A stretch of 64,000 nucleotides of DNA from Bradyrhizobium sp. AZCC 2176 (GTDB taxonomy: Bacteria > Pseudomonadota > Alphaproteobacteria > Rhizobiales > Xanthobacteraceae). The stretch covers positions 1,178,001 through 1,242,000 of the forward strand of contig NZ_JAZHRX010000001.1 in NCBI RefSeq assembly GCF_036924645.1, written 5' to 3'. Numbering within the stretch: the stretch's first letter is position 1; every line of letters starts with the position of its first letter. The translations under genes and the position numbers were made by a program. This document shows, piece by piece, positions 53,320 to 61,642 of the stretch. The notes under the pieces were generated by a model that was given only the letters and a program-made list of their open reading frames with translations, was not told the DNA's origin and made no database searches.

Positions 53320-54285
53320 ATGGATCAATTCGAGGTCGTGGTATCGAAGGCCGAGGCGCTCACGCCACGCATTCGCGAATTCGTGCTGGCGCGCCCCAAT
53401 GGCGCGCCGATGCCGGGCTGGGCCGCAGGCGCTCATATCGACGTCCACCTGCCCGACGTCGGCCGTCGCTCTTATTCGCTGATCGAGACGAGTTCGCCGC
53501 GCGCGGCCGCCGAACATCCGGCCGCCTATCGAATTGCCGTGCTGCAGGAAAGCAGGGGTCGCGGCGGCTCGACCCACATGCACAGCCTCAAGGCCGGCGA
53601 TCGCCTGACGATCTCGCAGCCGGCAAATAATTTTCCGCTCGACACGAGCGGAGCCGAAGTCGCGCTCGTCGCCGGCGGCATCGGCGTGACGCCGCTGCTC
53701 GCGATGGCCTGCGAGCTGAGCGCGGCGAAGCGGCCGTTCTCCTTCTATTACGCCGGCCGCAGCCGCAACGAGCTCGCTTTTCTCGGCGACATCGAGCGGT
53801 TGGCCAGCGCCAGCGCGACCATCCACGCCGACGACGAGGCCGGCCGCTTCTTCGATCTCGAGGGCCTGATGACGCGGCTCGCGCCCGACGTGCCGCTCTA
53901 TCTCTGCGGACCGCTGCCGATGATCGAAGCCGCCATCGCGCTGGCGAAGCGGATGAACTGGCCGCAAGGACGGCTGCATTTCGAAATCTTCACCGCGCCC
54001 GAGGAGAAGTCCGGCGATACCAGTTTCGAGGTCGAACTCAAGGGCAGCGGACGCGTCTATGAGATTCCTGCCGGCAAGACCATCCTCGACGTGCTGCTTG
54101 AGGCCGGCGAGGACCCGATACATGACTGCAAGCGCGGCGATTGCGGGATCTGCCAGACCACGGTGATCTCGGGCATTCCCGATCATCGCGACTACATCTT
54201 GAGCGAAAGCGAGAAGGCGTCGAACAAGGTGATGCAGATCTGTATTTCGCGCGCCAAAACCAAGCGACTTGTGCTCGACCTGTGA
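53320..54285 (+). CDS. PDR/VanB-type oxidoreductase (FMN-NAD-2Fe-2S)
   Basis: A 321-aa reductase for a Rieske oxygenase. It runs from an FMN-binding barrel (AHIDVHLPDVGRRSYSLIET) through an NAD module (LVAGGIGVTPLLAMACELSA, LYLCGPLPMIEAAIALAKR) to a C-terminal plant-type 2Fe-2S domain with DCKRGDCGICQTTVISG. This order is the phthalate dioxygenase reductase type. It delivers NADH electrons to the downstream oxygenase (11-bp gap). It is the third gene of the operon. Confidence 0.92.
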   Translation: MDQFEVVVSKAEALTPRIREFVLARPNGAPMPGWAAGAHIDVHLPDVGRRSYSLIETSSPRAAAEHPAAYRIAVLQESRGRGGSTHMHSLKAGDRLTISQPANNFPLDTSGAEVALVAGGIGVTPLLAMACELSAAKRPFSFYYAGRSRNELAFLGDIERLASASATIHADDEAGRFFDLEGLMTRLAPDVPLYLCGPLPMIEAAIALAKRMNWPQGRLHFEIFTAPEEKSGDTSFEVELKGSGRVYEIPAGKTILDVLLEAGEDPIHDCKRGDCGICQTTVISGIPDHRDYILSESEKASNKVMQICISRAKTKRLVLDL

Positions 54286-54296
54286 AGGAGGAACGC

Positions 54297-55610
54297 ATGA
54301 TCCGATATGCCGGCAATGCCGCGGCGCTTCGAGCCCTGGTCCGCGACCAGGAGGTTCACCGCGACGTCTATGTCAGCGAAGAGGTTTTCCAGCTCGAGAT
54401 GGAGCACATGTTCCCGAATAGCTGGGTCTATGTCGGCCACGACAGCCAGGTTCCCAATCCCGGCGACTATTTCGGCACCACGATCGGCACGCAGCCGGTG
54501 CTGCTCGTGCGCCATACCGACGGCAAGGTGCACGTGTTGCACAACCGCTGCCCCCACAAGGGCACGCGCATCACGTCCGAGACCTGCGGCAACACCGGAA
54601 AATTCTTCCGCTGCCCCTACCATGCCTGGAGCTTCAAGACCGACGGTTCGCTGCTCGCGATTCCCTTGAAGAAGGGCTACGAGAACACCGGCTTCGAACA
54701 GAGCCATGCAGCGCCCGGAATGGCGCCGGTACGCCATGTCCGCAACTATCGCGGCTTCGTGTTCGCCAAGATCAACGACGGCGGCCTCGACTTCGAGGAG
54801 TTCTTCGGCGAAAGCCTGTCGAGCTTCGACAACATGATCGACCGTTCGCCGGTCGGCCAGCTCAAAGTCGCTGGCGGCGTGCTGCGCTACATGCACAATT
54901 GCAATTGGAAGATGCTGGTCGAAAACCAGACCGACACCTGCCATCCGATGGTCGCGCACGAGTCCTCGGCCGGAACCGTGGTCGAGGTCTGGAAGAAGGC
55001 GCCGCCCGGCACCAAGAAGCCGATGGCCGTCGAGATCATCGCTCCCTTCATGAGCCCGTACGAGTTCTTCGAAAACATGGGCATCCGGATCTGGGACAAT
55101 GGCCACGGCCATACCGGCGTGCACCACTCGATTCATTCCGACTATTCGGCAGTGCCCGGTTATTTCGAGAAGATGAAAGCCGCCTATGGCGAGGCCCGCG
55201 CCAAGGCGATCCTCGACGAGAACCGGCACAACACCGTCTATTTCCCCAACATCATGATCAAGGGGCCGATCCAGTTGTTGCGGCACTTCAAGCCGATCGC
55301 GGCCAACAAGACGCTGGTCGAATCCTGGACGTTCCAGCTCGTCGACGCGCCCGACATGCTGCTCGAACGCACGTTGATGTACAACCGGCTGATCAATGCG
55401 CCGACCTCGATCGTCGGCCATGACGACCTCGAAATGTACGAGCGGGCACAGGAAGGCCTGCACTCGAACGGCAATGAGTGGGTGAACCTCCAGCGCCTCT
55501 ACAGCCCCGACGAGGCCGGACAGACCAACGTGGCGGTCAACGGAACCAGCGAATGGCCGATGCGCCACCAGTTCCGGGCGTGGACCAAGTTCATGACGAT
55601 GGGGATGTGA
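54297..55610 (+). CDS. Rieske ring-hydroxylating dioxygenase, large subunit
   Basis: A 437-aa alpha subunit from ATG 54297 (AAGGAGG site; the upstream in-frame extension lies in the reductase gene). The Rieske cluster is C85-P-H87 in HNRCPHKGT and C106-P-Y-H109 in FRCPYHAWSF. The mononuclear iron site is in VENQTDTCHPMVAHE (about 205-220). The enzyme introduces oxygen into an aromatic or indole ring. The adjacent beta subunit and reductase complete the system. In Variovorax/Bradyrhizobium indole-acetate degradation a Rieske oxygenase starts the pathway, and this is the proposed role here. Confidence 0.93.
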   Translation: MIRYAGNAAALRALVRDQEVHRDVYVSEEVFQLEMEHMFPNSWVYVGHDSQVPNPGDYFGTTIGTQPVLLVRHTDGKVHVLHNRCPHKGTRITSETCGNTGKFFRCPYHAWSFKTDGSLLAIPLKKGYENTGFEQSHAAPGMAPVRHVRNYRGFVFAKINDGGLDFEEFFGESLSSFDNMIDRSPVGQLKVAGGVLRYMHNCNWKMLVENQTDTCHPMVAHESSAGTVVEVWKKAPPGTKKPMAVEIIAPFMSPYEFFENMGIRIWDNGHGHTGVHHSIHSDYSAVPGYFEKMKAAYGEARAKAILDENRHNTVYFPNIMIKGPIQLLRHFKPIAANKTLVESWTFQLVDAPDMLLERTLMYNRLINAPTSIVGHDDLEMYERAQEGLHSNGNEWVNLQRLYSPDEAGQTNVAVNGTSEWPMRHQFRAWTKFMTMGM

Positions 55611-55611
55611 C

Positions 55612-56124
55612 ATGAGCATGGTCGCTGACGCTCCCCTGAAGAATGCGGTCCCCACCGACCAGGAATTGATCGACTTCGTGGTCAGCGAGGCGCGGCTGAT
55701 CGACCAGCAGCGTTTCGACGAATGGCTCGATATGTACGCCGACGACGCCTTCTACTGGATGCCGCTGGAATGGAATCAAACCGATCCGCGGCTCACCTGC
55801 TCGCTGATGTATGAGGACAAGCTGTTGCTCTCGATCCGGGTCGAGCGCCTCAAGGGCGCGCGGACCTTCAGCCAGAAGCCGAAGAGCCGCTGCCATCACG
55901 TGCTGCAGACGCCGCAGGTGGATTCGCGCGACGCCGCCACGAACAACTACGTCACCTGGACCCCGATGCATTATCTCGAGACCCGTCTCGACGAGCAGAC
56001 GCTCTATGCGGCCTGGGCCACGCATCATCTGGGCGTCGAGCACGGCAGGCTGAAGATCAAGCTGAAGCGCGTCGACCTGATCAATTGCGATGCTGCCTTC
56101 GGCAACATCCAGCTCTTTATGTGA
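55612..56124 (+). CDS. aromatic-ring-hydroxylating dioxygenase, small (beta) subunit
   Basis: A 170-aa protein of the SnoaL-like/BphE fold. TDQELIDFVVSEARLIDQQR, DEWLDMYADDAFYWMPLEWN and YEDKLLLSIRVERLKGARTF are typical of dioxygenase beta subunits, which stabilise the alpha3beta3 complex. It starts just 1 bp after the alpha stop. The pair plus reductase is a complete three-component (two-protein) Rieske system. Confidence 0.93.
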   Translation: MSMVADAPLKNAVPTDQELIDFVVSEARLIDQQRFDEWLDMYADDAFYWMPLEWNQTDPRLTCSLMYEDKLLLSIRVERLKGARTFSQKPKSRCHHVLQTPQVDSRDAATNNYVTWTPMHYLETRLDEQTLYAAWATHHLGVEHGRLKIKLKRVDLINCDAAFGNIQLFM

Positions 56125-56130
56125 GGGAAG

Positions 56131-56865
56131 ATGAGCGTGGTCCACCACACGGCGATCGTAAGCGGCGGCAATACCGGCATTGGTGCGGCGATCGCCCGCG
56201 GCCTGCTCGCCGAGGGCTATGACGTGATCTCGCTGTCGCGGCGCAAGCCCGACTGGAGCCATCCAAAGCTCTCCTCGCGCGAGGTCGATCTGCTCGATGC
56301 GACGGCGACGCGGCAGGCGGCGGCGGAAATCGCTGCGAAGGTTGCGATCACTCATGTCGTGCACAATGCCGGCGCGATCCGCGCCAAGCCGCTGGAAGAG
56401 GTCGCTGACGAAGATGTCGGCGCATTGGCCCAACTGCATTTCGGCGCCGCGATTGCGCTGGCGCAGGCGGCGCTGCCGGGCATGAAGCAGGCCCGCTTCG
56501 GCCGCATCGTGCTGCTGTCTTCCCGCGCCGCGCTGGGAACGGCCACACGTACGGTCTATTCGGCGACCAAGGCCGGCATCATCGGCATGGCGCGGACGTG
56601 GGCGCTGGAACTCGCCCCCTTTGGAATCACCGTCAATGTCGTCGCGCCTGGCCCGATCGGAGATACCGAGATGTTCGAGAGCGTGATGTCGCCGGAATCC
56701 GAACGCGCTAAAAAGCTGGCGCAGTCGATTCCGCTCGGCCGCCTCGGCAAATCAAGCGACGTTGCCCGTGCGGTCACGTTCTTCAGTTCACCGGATGCCG
56801 ACTTCATCACCGGACAGACACTTTATGTCTGCGGCGGAGCCAGCATCGGATCGATTTCCATCTAG
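56131..56865 (+). CDS. short-chain dehydrogenase/reductase
   Basis: A 244-aa classical SDR. Cofactor motif SGGNTGIGAAIARGLL, HNAGAIRAKP, catalytic Ser in IVLLSSRAALG and YSATKAG (YxxxK) are intact, with VNVVAPGPIGDTEMF after it. It lies 6 bp after the Rieske beta gene. Because Rieske dioxygenases often make cis-diols or ketols, this enzyme may dehydrogenate the oxygenated product. Confidence 0.9.
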   Translation: MSVVHHTAIVSGGNTGIGAAIARGLLAEGYDVISLSRRKPDWSHPKLSSREVDLLDATATRQAAAEIAAKVAITHVVHNAGAIRAKPLEEVADEDVGALAQLHFGAAIALAQAALPGMKQARFGRIVLLSSRAALGTATRTVYSATKAGIIGMARTWALELAPFGITVNVVAPGPIGDTEMFESVMSPESERAKKLAQSIPLGRLGKSSDVARAVTFFSSPDADFITGQTLYVCGGASIGSISI

Positions 56866-56883
56866 CCCGGTGAGATCCCAGCC

Positions 56884-57411
56884 ATGGATGCCACAGTCAA
56901 ACGAAAGGCCCGATCCCCGAAGGGCGCACGGGCGCAACCGTTGCGGCCGGCCGAGCCGGCGCACGAATCCGACGGCGCGCATCTGGAATTGCGCATCTGG
57001 CTGCGGCTGCTCTCCTGCGCCACCCGGATCGAGAAGGCGCTGAACGCAAGGCTGCGCAAGGAGTTCAACACCACGCTGGCCCGCTTCGACCTCTTGGCGC
57101 AACTCGCGCGCAAGCCGGCCGGCGCGACCATGTCCGAGGTTTCCGAACTTCTGATGGTCTCGAACGGCGCGATCACCGCGCTCGTGCAGAAGCTGGAGGC
57201 CGACGGCTTTATCCATCGTGAGGTCGATTCCGAGGACCGCCGCACCTTTCGCCTGCGCCTGTCGCAGGAAGGCGCCAGGGAATTCGGCCGCATGGCACGC
57301 CGGCATGAGGAATGGGTGATTGCCCTGATCGGCGAACTATCACACGTCGCGCAGTCGGATCTGCTGCAACATCTGACCCTGCTCAAGCGTCGCCTCGACA
57401 AGCACTCCTGA
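56884..57411 (+). CDS. MarR family transcriptional regulator (second in the locus)
   Basis: A 175-aa MarR protein. LELRIWLRLLSCATRIEKAL, then TTLARFDLLAQLARKPAGAT, the recognition region LLMVSNGAITALVQKLEADG and the wing DSEDRRTFRLRLSQEG follow the same plan as the first MarR. The N-terminal 25 residues are a basic, disordered tail. It is last in the IOR/Rieske operon. MarR proteins that sense auxin have been reported in iad-type loci of Variovorax and Bradyrhizobium; the inverted repeat at 49541 would be its candidate target. Confidence 0.9.
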   Translation: MDATVKRKARSPKGARAQPLRPAEPAHESDGAHLELRIWLRLLSCATRIEKALNARLRKEFNTTLARFDLLAQLARKPAGATMSEVSELLMVSNGAITALVQKLEADGFIHREVDSEDRRTFRLRLSQEGAREFGRMARRHEEWVIALIGELSHVAQSDLLQHLTLLKRRLDKHS

Positions 57412-57460
57412 CGCGGCCGCCGGGCCGCAACACAAGCAATGCGGGCAGTCAGTTCCGGAC

Positions 57461-58276
57461 TCATTTGAGACGGTGTTCGAAGAACGCCAGGATCTCATCG
57501 CGGGCTGCGATCGTCGGCTGGCCCGCCTCGTCGATCAGGTGCGCGGTGACGACGCTATGCGGGGTCGTCACGTGGCGCTCGAAAAACGGCGCAAGATCGG
57601 TATTCGCCGCGCTGTCCGGAAGCACCCGGGCGATGAAACGATCGCCGAGCGCTTCTGTATAGGCCGCGAAGCGTTGCGCCATGCAGAACCTGTCGCCCGC
57701 GAAACGATAGGCCATGACAGTCAGATCTTCCCGCTCCAGCCGTTCGCGGACGGCCTTGACCTCGCCGGGCGCGATTTCAATGCCGGCCGGATCGTTCAGC
57801 GGCAGCGACGGCTGCGAGAGCACCGGCGCCAGCATCGAGGGTTCGAGCATCATGGTGAGCGCAAAATTTCCCGTAAAGCACATCCCGATGGCGCCGACGC
57901 CGGGACCGCCGCACTCGCCATGCGCAAATCGCGCCAGCGAACGGAGCCACTTCGTCACGGGACTGGATTCATTGGAGGCCAGCGCACGGAACTCGGCGCT
58001 CACGCAGGCGCGCTGAAAAATCGCGGCGCCCTCCTCCGCACCGGGAACTGCGCCGTCGCGGCCGAACAGCGACGGCATGTAAACGGAAAAGCCGGCGTCG
58101 CGGACCCAGCGGGCAAACCGCGCGACATGCGGGCTGATACCCGGCATCTCCGTCATCACGATGACGGCTGGCCCTGCGCCGGCCACGTAGACGACCTTGC
58201 TGACGCCGTCGAGCGTGATGTCGCGGCGCGTAAAATCCTCGAGCGTATCGTCCCGCTTCATGGACCGTTTCGGCAT
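57461..58276 (-). CDS. dienelactone hydrolase family protein
   Basis: A 271-aa alpha/beta hydrolase of the dienelactone hydrolase family. The Cys nucleophile elbow is AIGMCFTGNFALTMM, the acid lies near GDRFIARVLPD and the catalytic His in TTPHSVVTAHLIDEA. An N-terminal segment VIVMTEMPGISPHVARFARW is typical. It could cleave an ester or enol-lactone late in aromatic breakdown. Its start is at 58276, divergent from the GlxA-type regulator. Confidence 0.87.
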   Translation of the reverse strand: MPKRSMKRDDTLEDFTRRDITLDGVSKVVYVAGAGPAVIVMTEMPGISPHVARFARWVRDAGFSVYMPSLFGRDGAVPGAEEGAAIFQRACVSAEFRALASNESSPVTKWLRSLARFAHGECGGPGVGAIGMCFTGNFALTMMLEPSMLAPVLSQPSLPLNDPAGIEIAPGEVKAVRERLEREDLTVMAYRFAGDRFCMAQRFAAYTEALGDRFIARVLPDSAANTDLAPFFERHVTTPHSVVTAHLIDEAGQPTIAARDEILAFFEHRLK

Positions 58277-58437
58277 CGGCGCAATTCCTTGTTGGTCGAT
58301 AGGTACTCAGGCAGACGCGCGGCGCAGGCGCCGAAGGTGCTGCAGAGCCCCACGGGACGATGTTTTCACGCATATCGTTGCGATTTAGCGCCTTGTGGAC
58401 TAGTGTCAAAATTGACATTTATCAGGCATTTTTTGAC
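58277..58437. promoter_or_regulatory. divergent promoter region with a TGTCAA-AA-TTGACA palindrome
   Basis: TGTCAA (58404-58409) and TTGACA (58412-58417) are perfect inverted arms separated by AA, in an AT-rich patch 21 bp before the regulator ATG. TTTTTTGACATG at the start codon (58429-58440) repeats the half-site TTGACA. It is probably the operator for the AraC-type regulator or its -35 element. Confidence 0.5.
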
Positions 58438-59367
58438 ATGACCAAAGTCGCGGTTATCGAGATCGACGGATGCATGGCTTCGAGCGCGGCCATCACCTAC
58501 GACGTCATGGCAACCGCCAACCGGATCAGCGCTGCGAAGCGCGTTCCGCCCTTCAAGGTTACGACGGTGCGTTGCGGATCCCGCCGCAACATTGCCGATC
58601 TGCGCGGAAGCGAACTCGTCATCGTCCCCGGGCTCGGAACGGCGTCGGCAGACGAACTGGACACGAAGTTGAAGAGCCCAATGTGCCGGCGCGCGGGCGA
58701 CATGCTGAGGCGGGCGCACGCGAGCGGCGCCATGCTCGCCGCGTCCTGCGCGAGCACCTTCCTGCTGGCGGAGGCGGGTTTGCTCGACGGCCGTCGGGCG
58801 ACCACCACATGGTGGCTCGCGCCCCTGTTCCGGCAGCGCTATCCCGCAGTCGAACTGCTGACGGAGCAGATGGTCGTCGCCGATTGGCCGATCGCAACCG
58901 GTGGCGCGGCCATGGCGCAGATGGACCTGATGCTCGCAGTCGTCGGCCGGTTCGCCGGACCAGGCCTCGCGAAAGCCTGCGCCAACTATCTCCTGCTGGA
59001 TGAGCGACGCGCCCAGGCGCCGTTCATGGCGATCAACTATCTGGCGGGTCAGGACCCCAGGATTGCCAAGGCCGAGAAATGGGTGCGTGACAACATTGCG
59101 CGCGACTTTGCGATCGAGGAGCTGGCCGAAGCCGTCGCGCTGGCGCCACGGACATTTGCCCGGCGCGTCTCGGCGACCTGTGGCATTTCACCAATTCAGT
59201 TCGTGCAGCGGATCAGGCTGGAGACTGCGCGATTGCTGCTTGAAACGACGCGGCTGCCGGTCGACGAGATCGCGCGGAGGGTCGGATATTCAGAGCCTTC
59301 CACGCTTCGCCGGCTGATCCGGCGCGATACGAAACATCCGCCCGGACATTTCCGTCCCGCCGCTTGA
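58438..59367 (+). CDS. GlxA family AraC-type transcriptional regulator
   Basis: The product is 309 aa from ATG 58438. The N-terminal domain is DJ-1/PfpI-like (VAVIEIDGCMASSAAITYDV, LVIVPGLGTAS, AASCASTFLLAEAGLLDGRR, TTTWWLAP). The C-terminal AraC DNA-binding domain spans about residues 215-305, with two helix-turn-helix motifs (DFAIEELAEAVALAPRTFAR, then LPVDEIARRVGYSEPSTLRR). GlxA-type proteins sense small molecules or thiols. It is divergent from the dienelactone hydrolase gene and upstream of nothing on the same strand, so those flanking genes are plausible targets. The in-frame start at 58360 is rejected because the promoter palindrome lies inside it. Confidence 0.88.
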   Translation: MTKVAVIEIDGCMASSAAITYDVMATANRISAAKRVPPFKVTTVRCGSRRNIADLRGSELVIVPGLGTASADELDTKLKSPMCRRAGDMLRRAHASGAMLAASCASTFLLAEAGLLDGRRATTTWWLAPLFRQRYPAVELLTEQMVVADWPIATGGAAMAQMDLMLAVVGRFAGPGLAKACANYLLLDERRAQAPFMAINYLAGQDPRIAKAEKWVRDNIARDFAIEELAEAVALAPRTFARRVSATCGISPIQFVQRIRLETARLLLETTRLPVDEIARRVGYSEPSTLRRLIRRDTKHPPGHFRPAA

Positions 59368-59398
59368 GCGCCTCCCTCGCCCCGCGATGCCGCCAGTC

Positions 59399-60817
59399 TC
59401 AGTAGCCCAGGATAGCTTTCACCTCGAGATACTCTTCAAATCCAAAAACCCCGAACTCACGCCCATTGCCGGACTGCTTGTAGCCACCGAAGGGCAGGCT
59501 GCGGTCGAACGGCGCACCGTTGAGATAGACGCGTCCTGCGCGGATGCGGTTGGCGACAGCGCGGGCGCGGTCAAGGTCTTTTGATTGCACGAAGCCCGCC
59601 AATCCGAACGGCGTGTCATTGGCGATTTCGATCGCCTCATCCTCGGTGTCGTAGCTCATGATCGACAGCACGGGGCCAAAAATCTCCTCTCGTGCAATCT
59701 TCATGTGTGGCGTCACATCACCGAAGACGGTCGGGCGAACGTAGTATCCACGGTTGACCTCGGATGGCCGCCCCGTTCCGCCAGCCACCAGCGTCGCCCC
59801 TTCATCGACACCGGACTGGATGAGATCCTGCACTTTCTCAAACTGCGCCCAGCTCACCAGCGGCCCCATGGTGCACGCCGGATCGAACGGGTCCCCCAGG
59901 CGAATGGTGTCGACAGCTTCACGTGCTGCCGCGAATGCCGCTTCCCGCTGCGCGCGGGGGATAAGCATGCGCGTCGGAGACTGGCAGTTTTGGCCGGCGT
60001 TCGTGTAACAGGCGTGAACGCCCTGGATCACGGCGGTTTTCAGGTCGGCATCGGCCAGGATGATGTTGGCGGATTTGCCGCCCAGTTCCTGCGCGACGCG
60101 CTTGACCGTATCCGCCGCAAGCTTGGCCACCCTGACGCCAGCCGTCGTCGATCCGGTGAACGACACCATGTCGATCTCGGGGTGGGCGGCGATCGCCTCG
60201 CCCACCGTGGGTCCATCGCCGTTGATGAGATTGAAGACGCCCGCCGGAATGCCCGCGTCGTCGACGATCTCCGCAAACAACATCGCGCTGAGCGGCGCGA
60301 TCTCGCTGGGTTTCAGGACGACGGCGCAGCCGGTGGCGAGCGCCGGCGCGACCTTGGAGGCAACCTGGTTCAGCGGCCAGTTCCACGGCGTGATCAGTCC
60401 GCAGACACCGATCGGTTCGCGGCGGATGATGCCGTTGCCCATTCGCTTCTCGAACTTGTAGTTCGCAAGCACGCGCGCCACTTCCTCGAAATGAAACAGC
60501 GCGACGGTTGCCTGGCGTTGGGTCGCAAACGTGATCGGCGCGCCCATCTCCAAAGTCATCATCCGCGCCAGCTCCGGCAGACGTGCTCTAAAACCCTCGA
60601 TGATCTTCTGAAGCCAGGCCAGCCGCTGTTCGACATCAGTTACGGAATAGGTCGCGAAAGCGCGGCGCGCTGCCTTGGCGGCTCGATCCACGTCTAGCCG
60701 CGAACCCAGGCTGATCTGCGCGAAAGTCTCCTCCGTCGCAGGATTGGTTATTCCGAGAGTTGATGGCGCGGCGGGATCGACCCAGGCGCCGTCGACGTAG
60801 AACTTCAATTTTTCCAT
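59399..60817 (-). CDS. aldehyde dehydrogenase family protein
   Basis: The product is 472 aa from ATG 60817. NAD-binding is seen in TPWNWPLNQVASKVAPALAT and GSTTAGVRVAKLAADTVKR, the general base Glu in QELGGKSANII, the catalytic Cys in AGQNCQSPTRM and EEIFGPVLSI near the C-terminus. It oxidises an aldehyde to an acid with NAD(P). It is the last of a three- to four-gene run with an SDR and a TctC-type binding protein. Confidence 0.93.
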   Translation of the reverse strand: MEKLKFYVDGAWVDPAAPSTLGITNPATEETFAQISLGSRLDVDRAAKAARRAFATYSVTDVEQRLAWLQKIIEGFRARLPELARMMTLEMGAPITFATQRQATVALFHFEEVARVLANYKFEKRMGNGIIRREPIGVCGLITPWNWPLNQVASKVAPALATGCAVVLKPSEIAPLSAMLFAEIVDDAGIPAGVFNLINGDGPTVGEAIAAHPEIDMVSFTGSTTAGVRVAKLAADTVKRVAQELGGKSANIILADADLKTAVIQGVHACYTNAGQNCQSPTRMLIPRAQREAAFAAAREAVDTIRLGDPFDPACTMGPLVSWAQFEKVQDLIQSGVDEGATLVAGGTGRPSEVNRGYYVRPTVFGDVTPHMKIAREEIFGPVLSIMSYDTEDEAIEIANDTPFGLAGFVQSKDLDRARAVANRIRAGRVYLNGAPFDRSLPFGGYKQSGNGREFGVFGFEEYLEVKAILGY

Positions 60818-60866
60818 TGTTTCCCACCCACGGACCTTACGTCGCGCTACCGGTTGCGGCTCGCTT

Positions 60867-61631
60867 CTAGAGGTGTCTGCCCTCATCCACCGGCACCACA
60901 ATTCCCGTCGAACTGGTTAGGTTGACGATGCAGGCGACCGCCGCCCTCGCAACATCGTCGGGCGTAGTGACGTGGGCCAACGGCAGTCTTTCGGCGACCT
61001 TCTGCAGCGCTTCACGGGTCCGGCCGGCGACAAAATCCGTATCCACACCGGCTGGCGAGACGGAGAACACGCGGATTTTCGGCGCAAGGACTTTTGCGAG
61101 CGCAATCGTGAGCGCGTCGACGCCGGCCTTTGCAGCCAGATAGGCCAGGCTGCTGCCCAAACCGGTGCGGGCCGCAATCGACGAAATATTCACGATGGCA
61201 GCGCTAGTGCCGTGCTCCAGCAACGGACGGAAGGCGCGAACCATGGCGAACGGACCGCGCAGATTGAGCGAAACAGTGCGGTCGAAGATGTCGTCCGTCA
61301 GTCCCTCGAGATCATTGGCGGGCACAGGCGTCGTGGCGCCTCCGCAATTGACCAGCACATCGAGCCGCCCGTACTGCTTCTCCACGGCCGCCGTGGCGTC
61401 GGAGATGGAAGCCGGATCGTCGATCGCGATGCGCATGGCGAGATGCCCGCGGCCTTGCAAGCCCTCGATCACCTCTTCGGCCTGCGCGCGGCGGCTGTTG
61501 TAGCCGACAACGACGGCAGAACCCATGGCGGCAAGGCGCGCCGCGGTGGCCTTGCCGATGCCGCTGTTGCCGCCGGTGACAAGCGCAACCGTCGGAATCG
61601 GCAGCGCAGGAATTTCAATAGCAGCAGTCAT
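60867..61631 (-). CDS. short-chain dehydrogenase/reductase
   Basis: A 254-aa SDR. It has TGGNSGIGKATAARLAAMGS, NCGGATTPVP, Ser in IVNISSIAARTG, and YLAAKAGVDAL (YxxxK). It lies 11 bp from the TctC-type gene and 49 bp from the aldehyde dehydrogenase gene. It is probably a 3-oxoacyl/alcohol dehydrogenase. The N-terminal residues (MTAAIEIPALPIPTVALV) form a short leader before the Rossmann fold. Confidence 0.9.
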   Translation of the reverse strand: MTAAIEIPALPIPTVALVTGGNSGIGKATAARLAAMGSAVVVGYNSRRAQAEEVIEGLQGRGHLAMRIAIDDPASISDATAAVEKQYGRLDVLVNCGGATTPVPANDLEGLTDDIFDRTVSLNLRGPFAMVRAFRPLLEHGTSAAIVNISSIAARTGLGSSLAYLAAKAGVDALTIALAKVLAPKIRVFSVSPAGVDTDFVAGRTREALQKVAERLPLAHVTTPDDVARAAVACIVNLTSSTGIVVPVDEGRHL

Positions 61632-61642
61632 CTATGGCGGCC

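Noticed and set aside
54192-55655. 487-codon open frame opposite the Rieske alpha gene
   Set aside because: Antisense of a gene with complete Rieske and mononuclear iron motifs.
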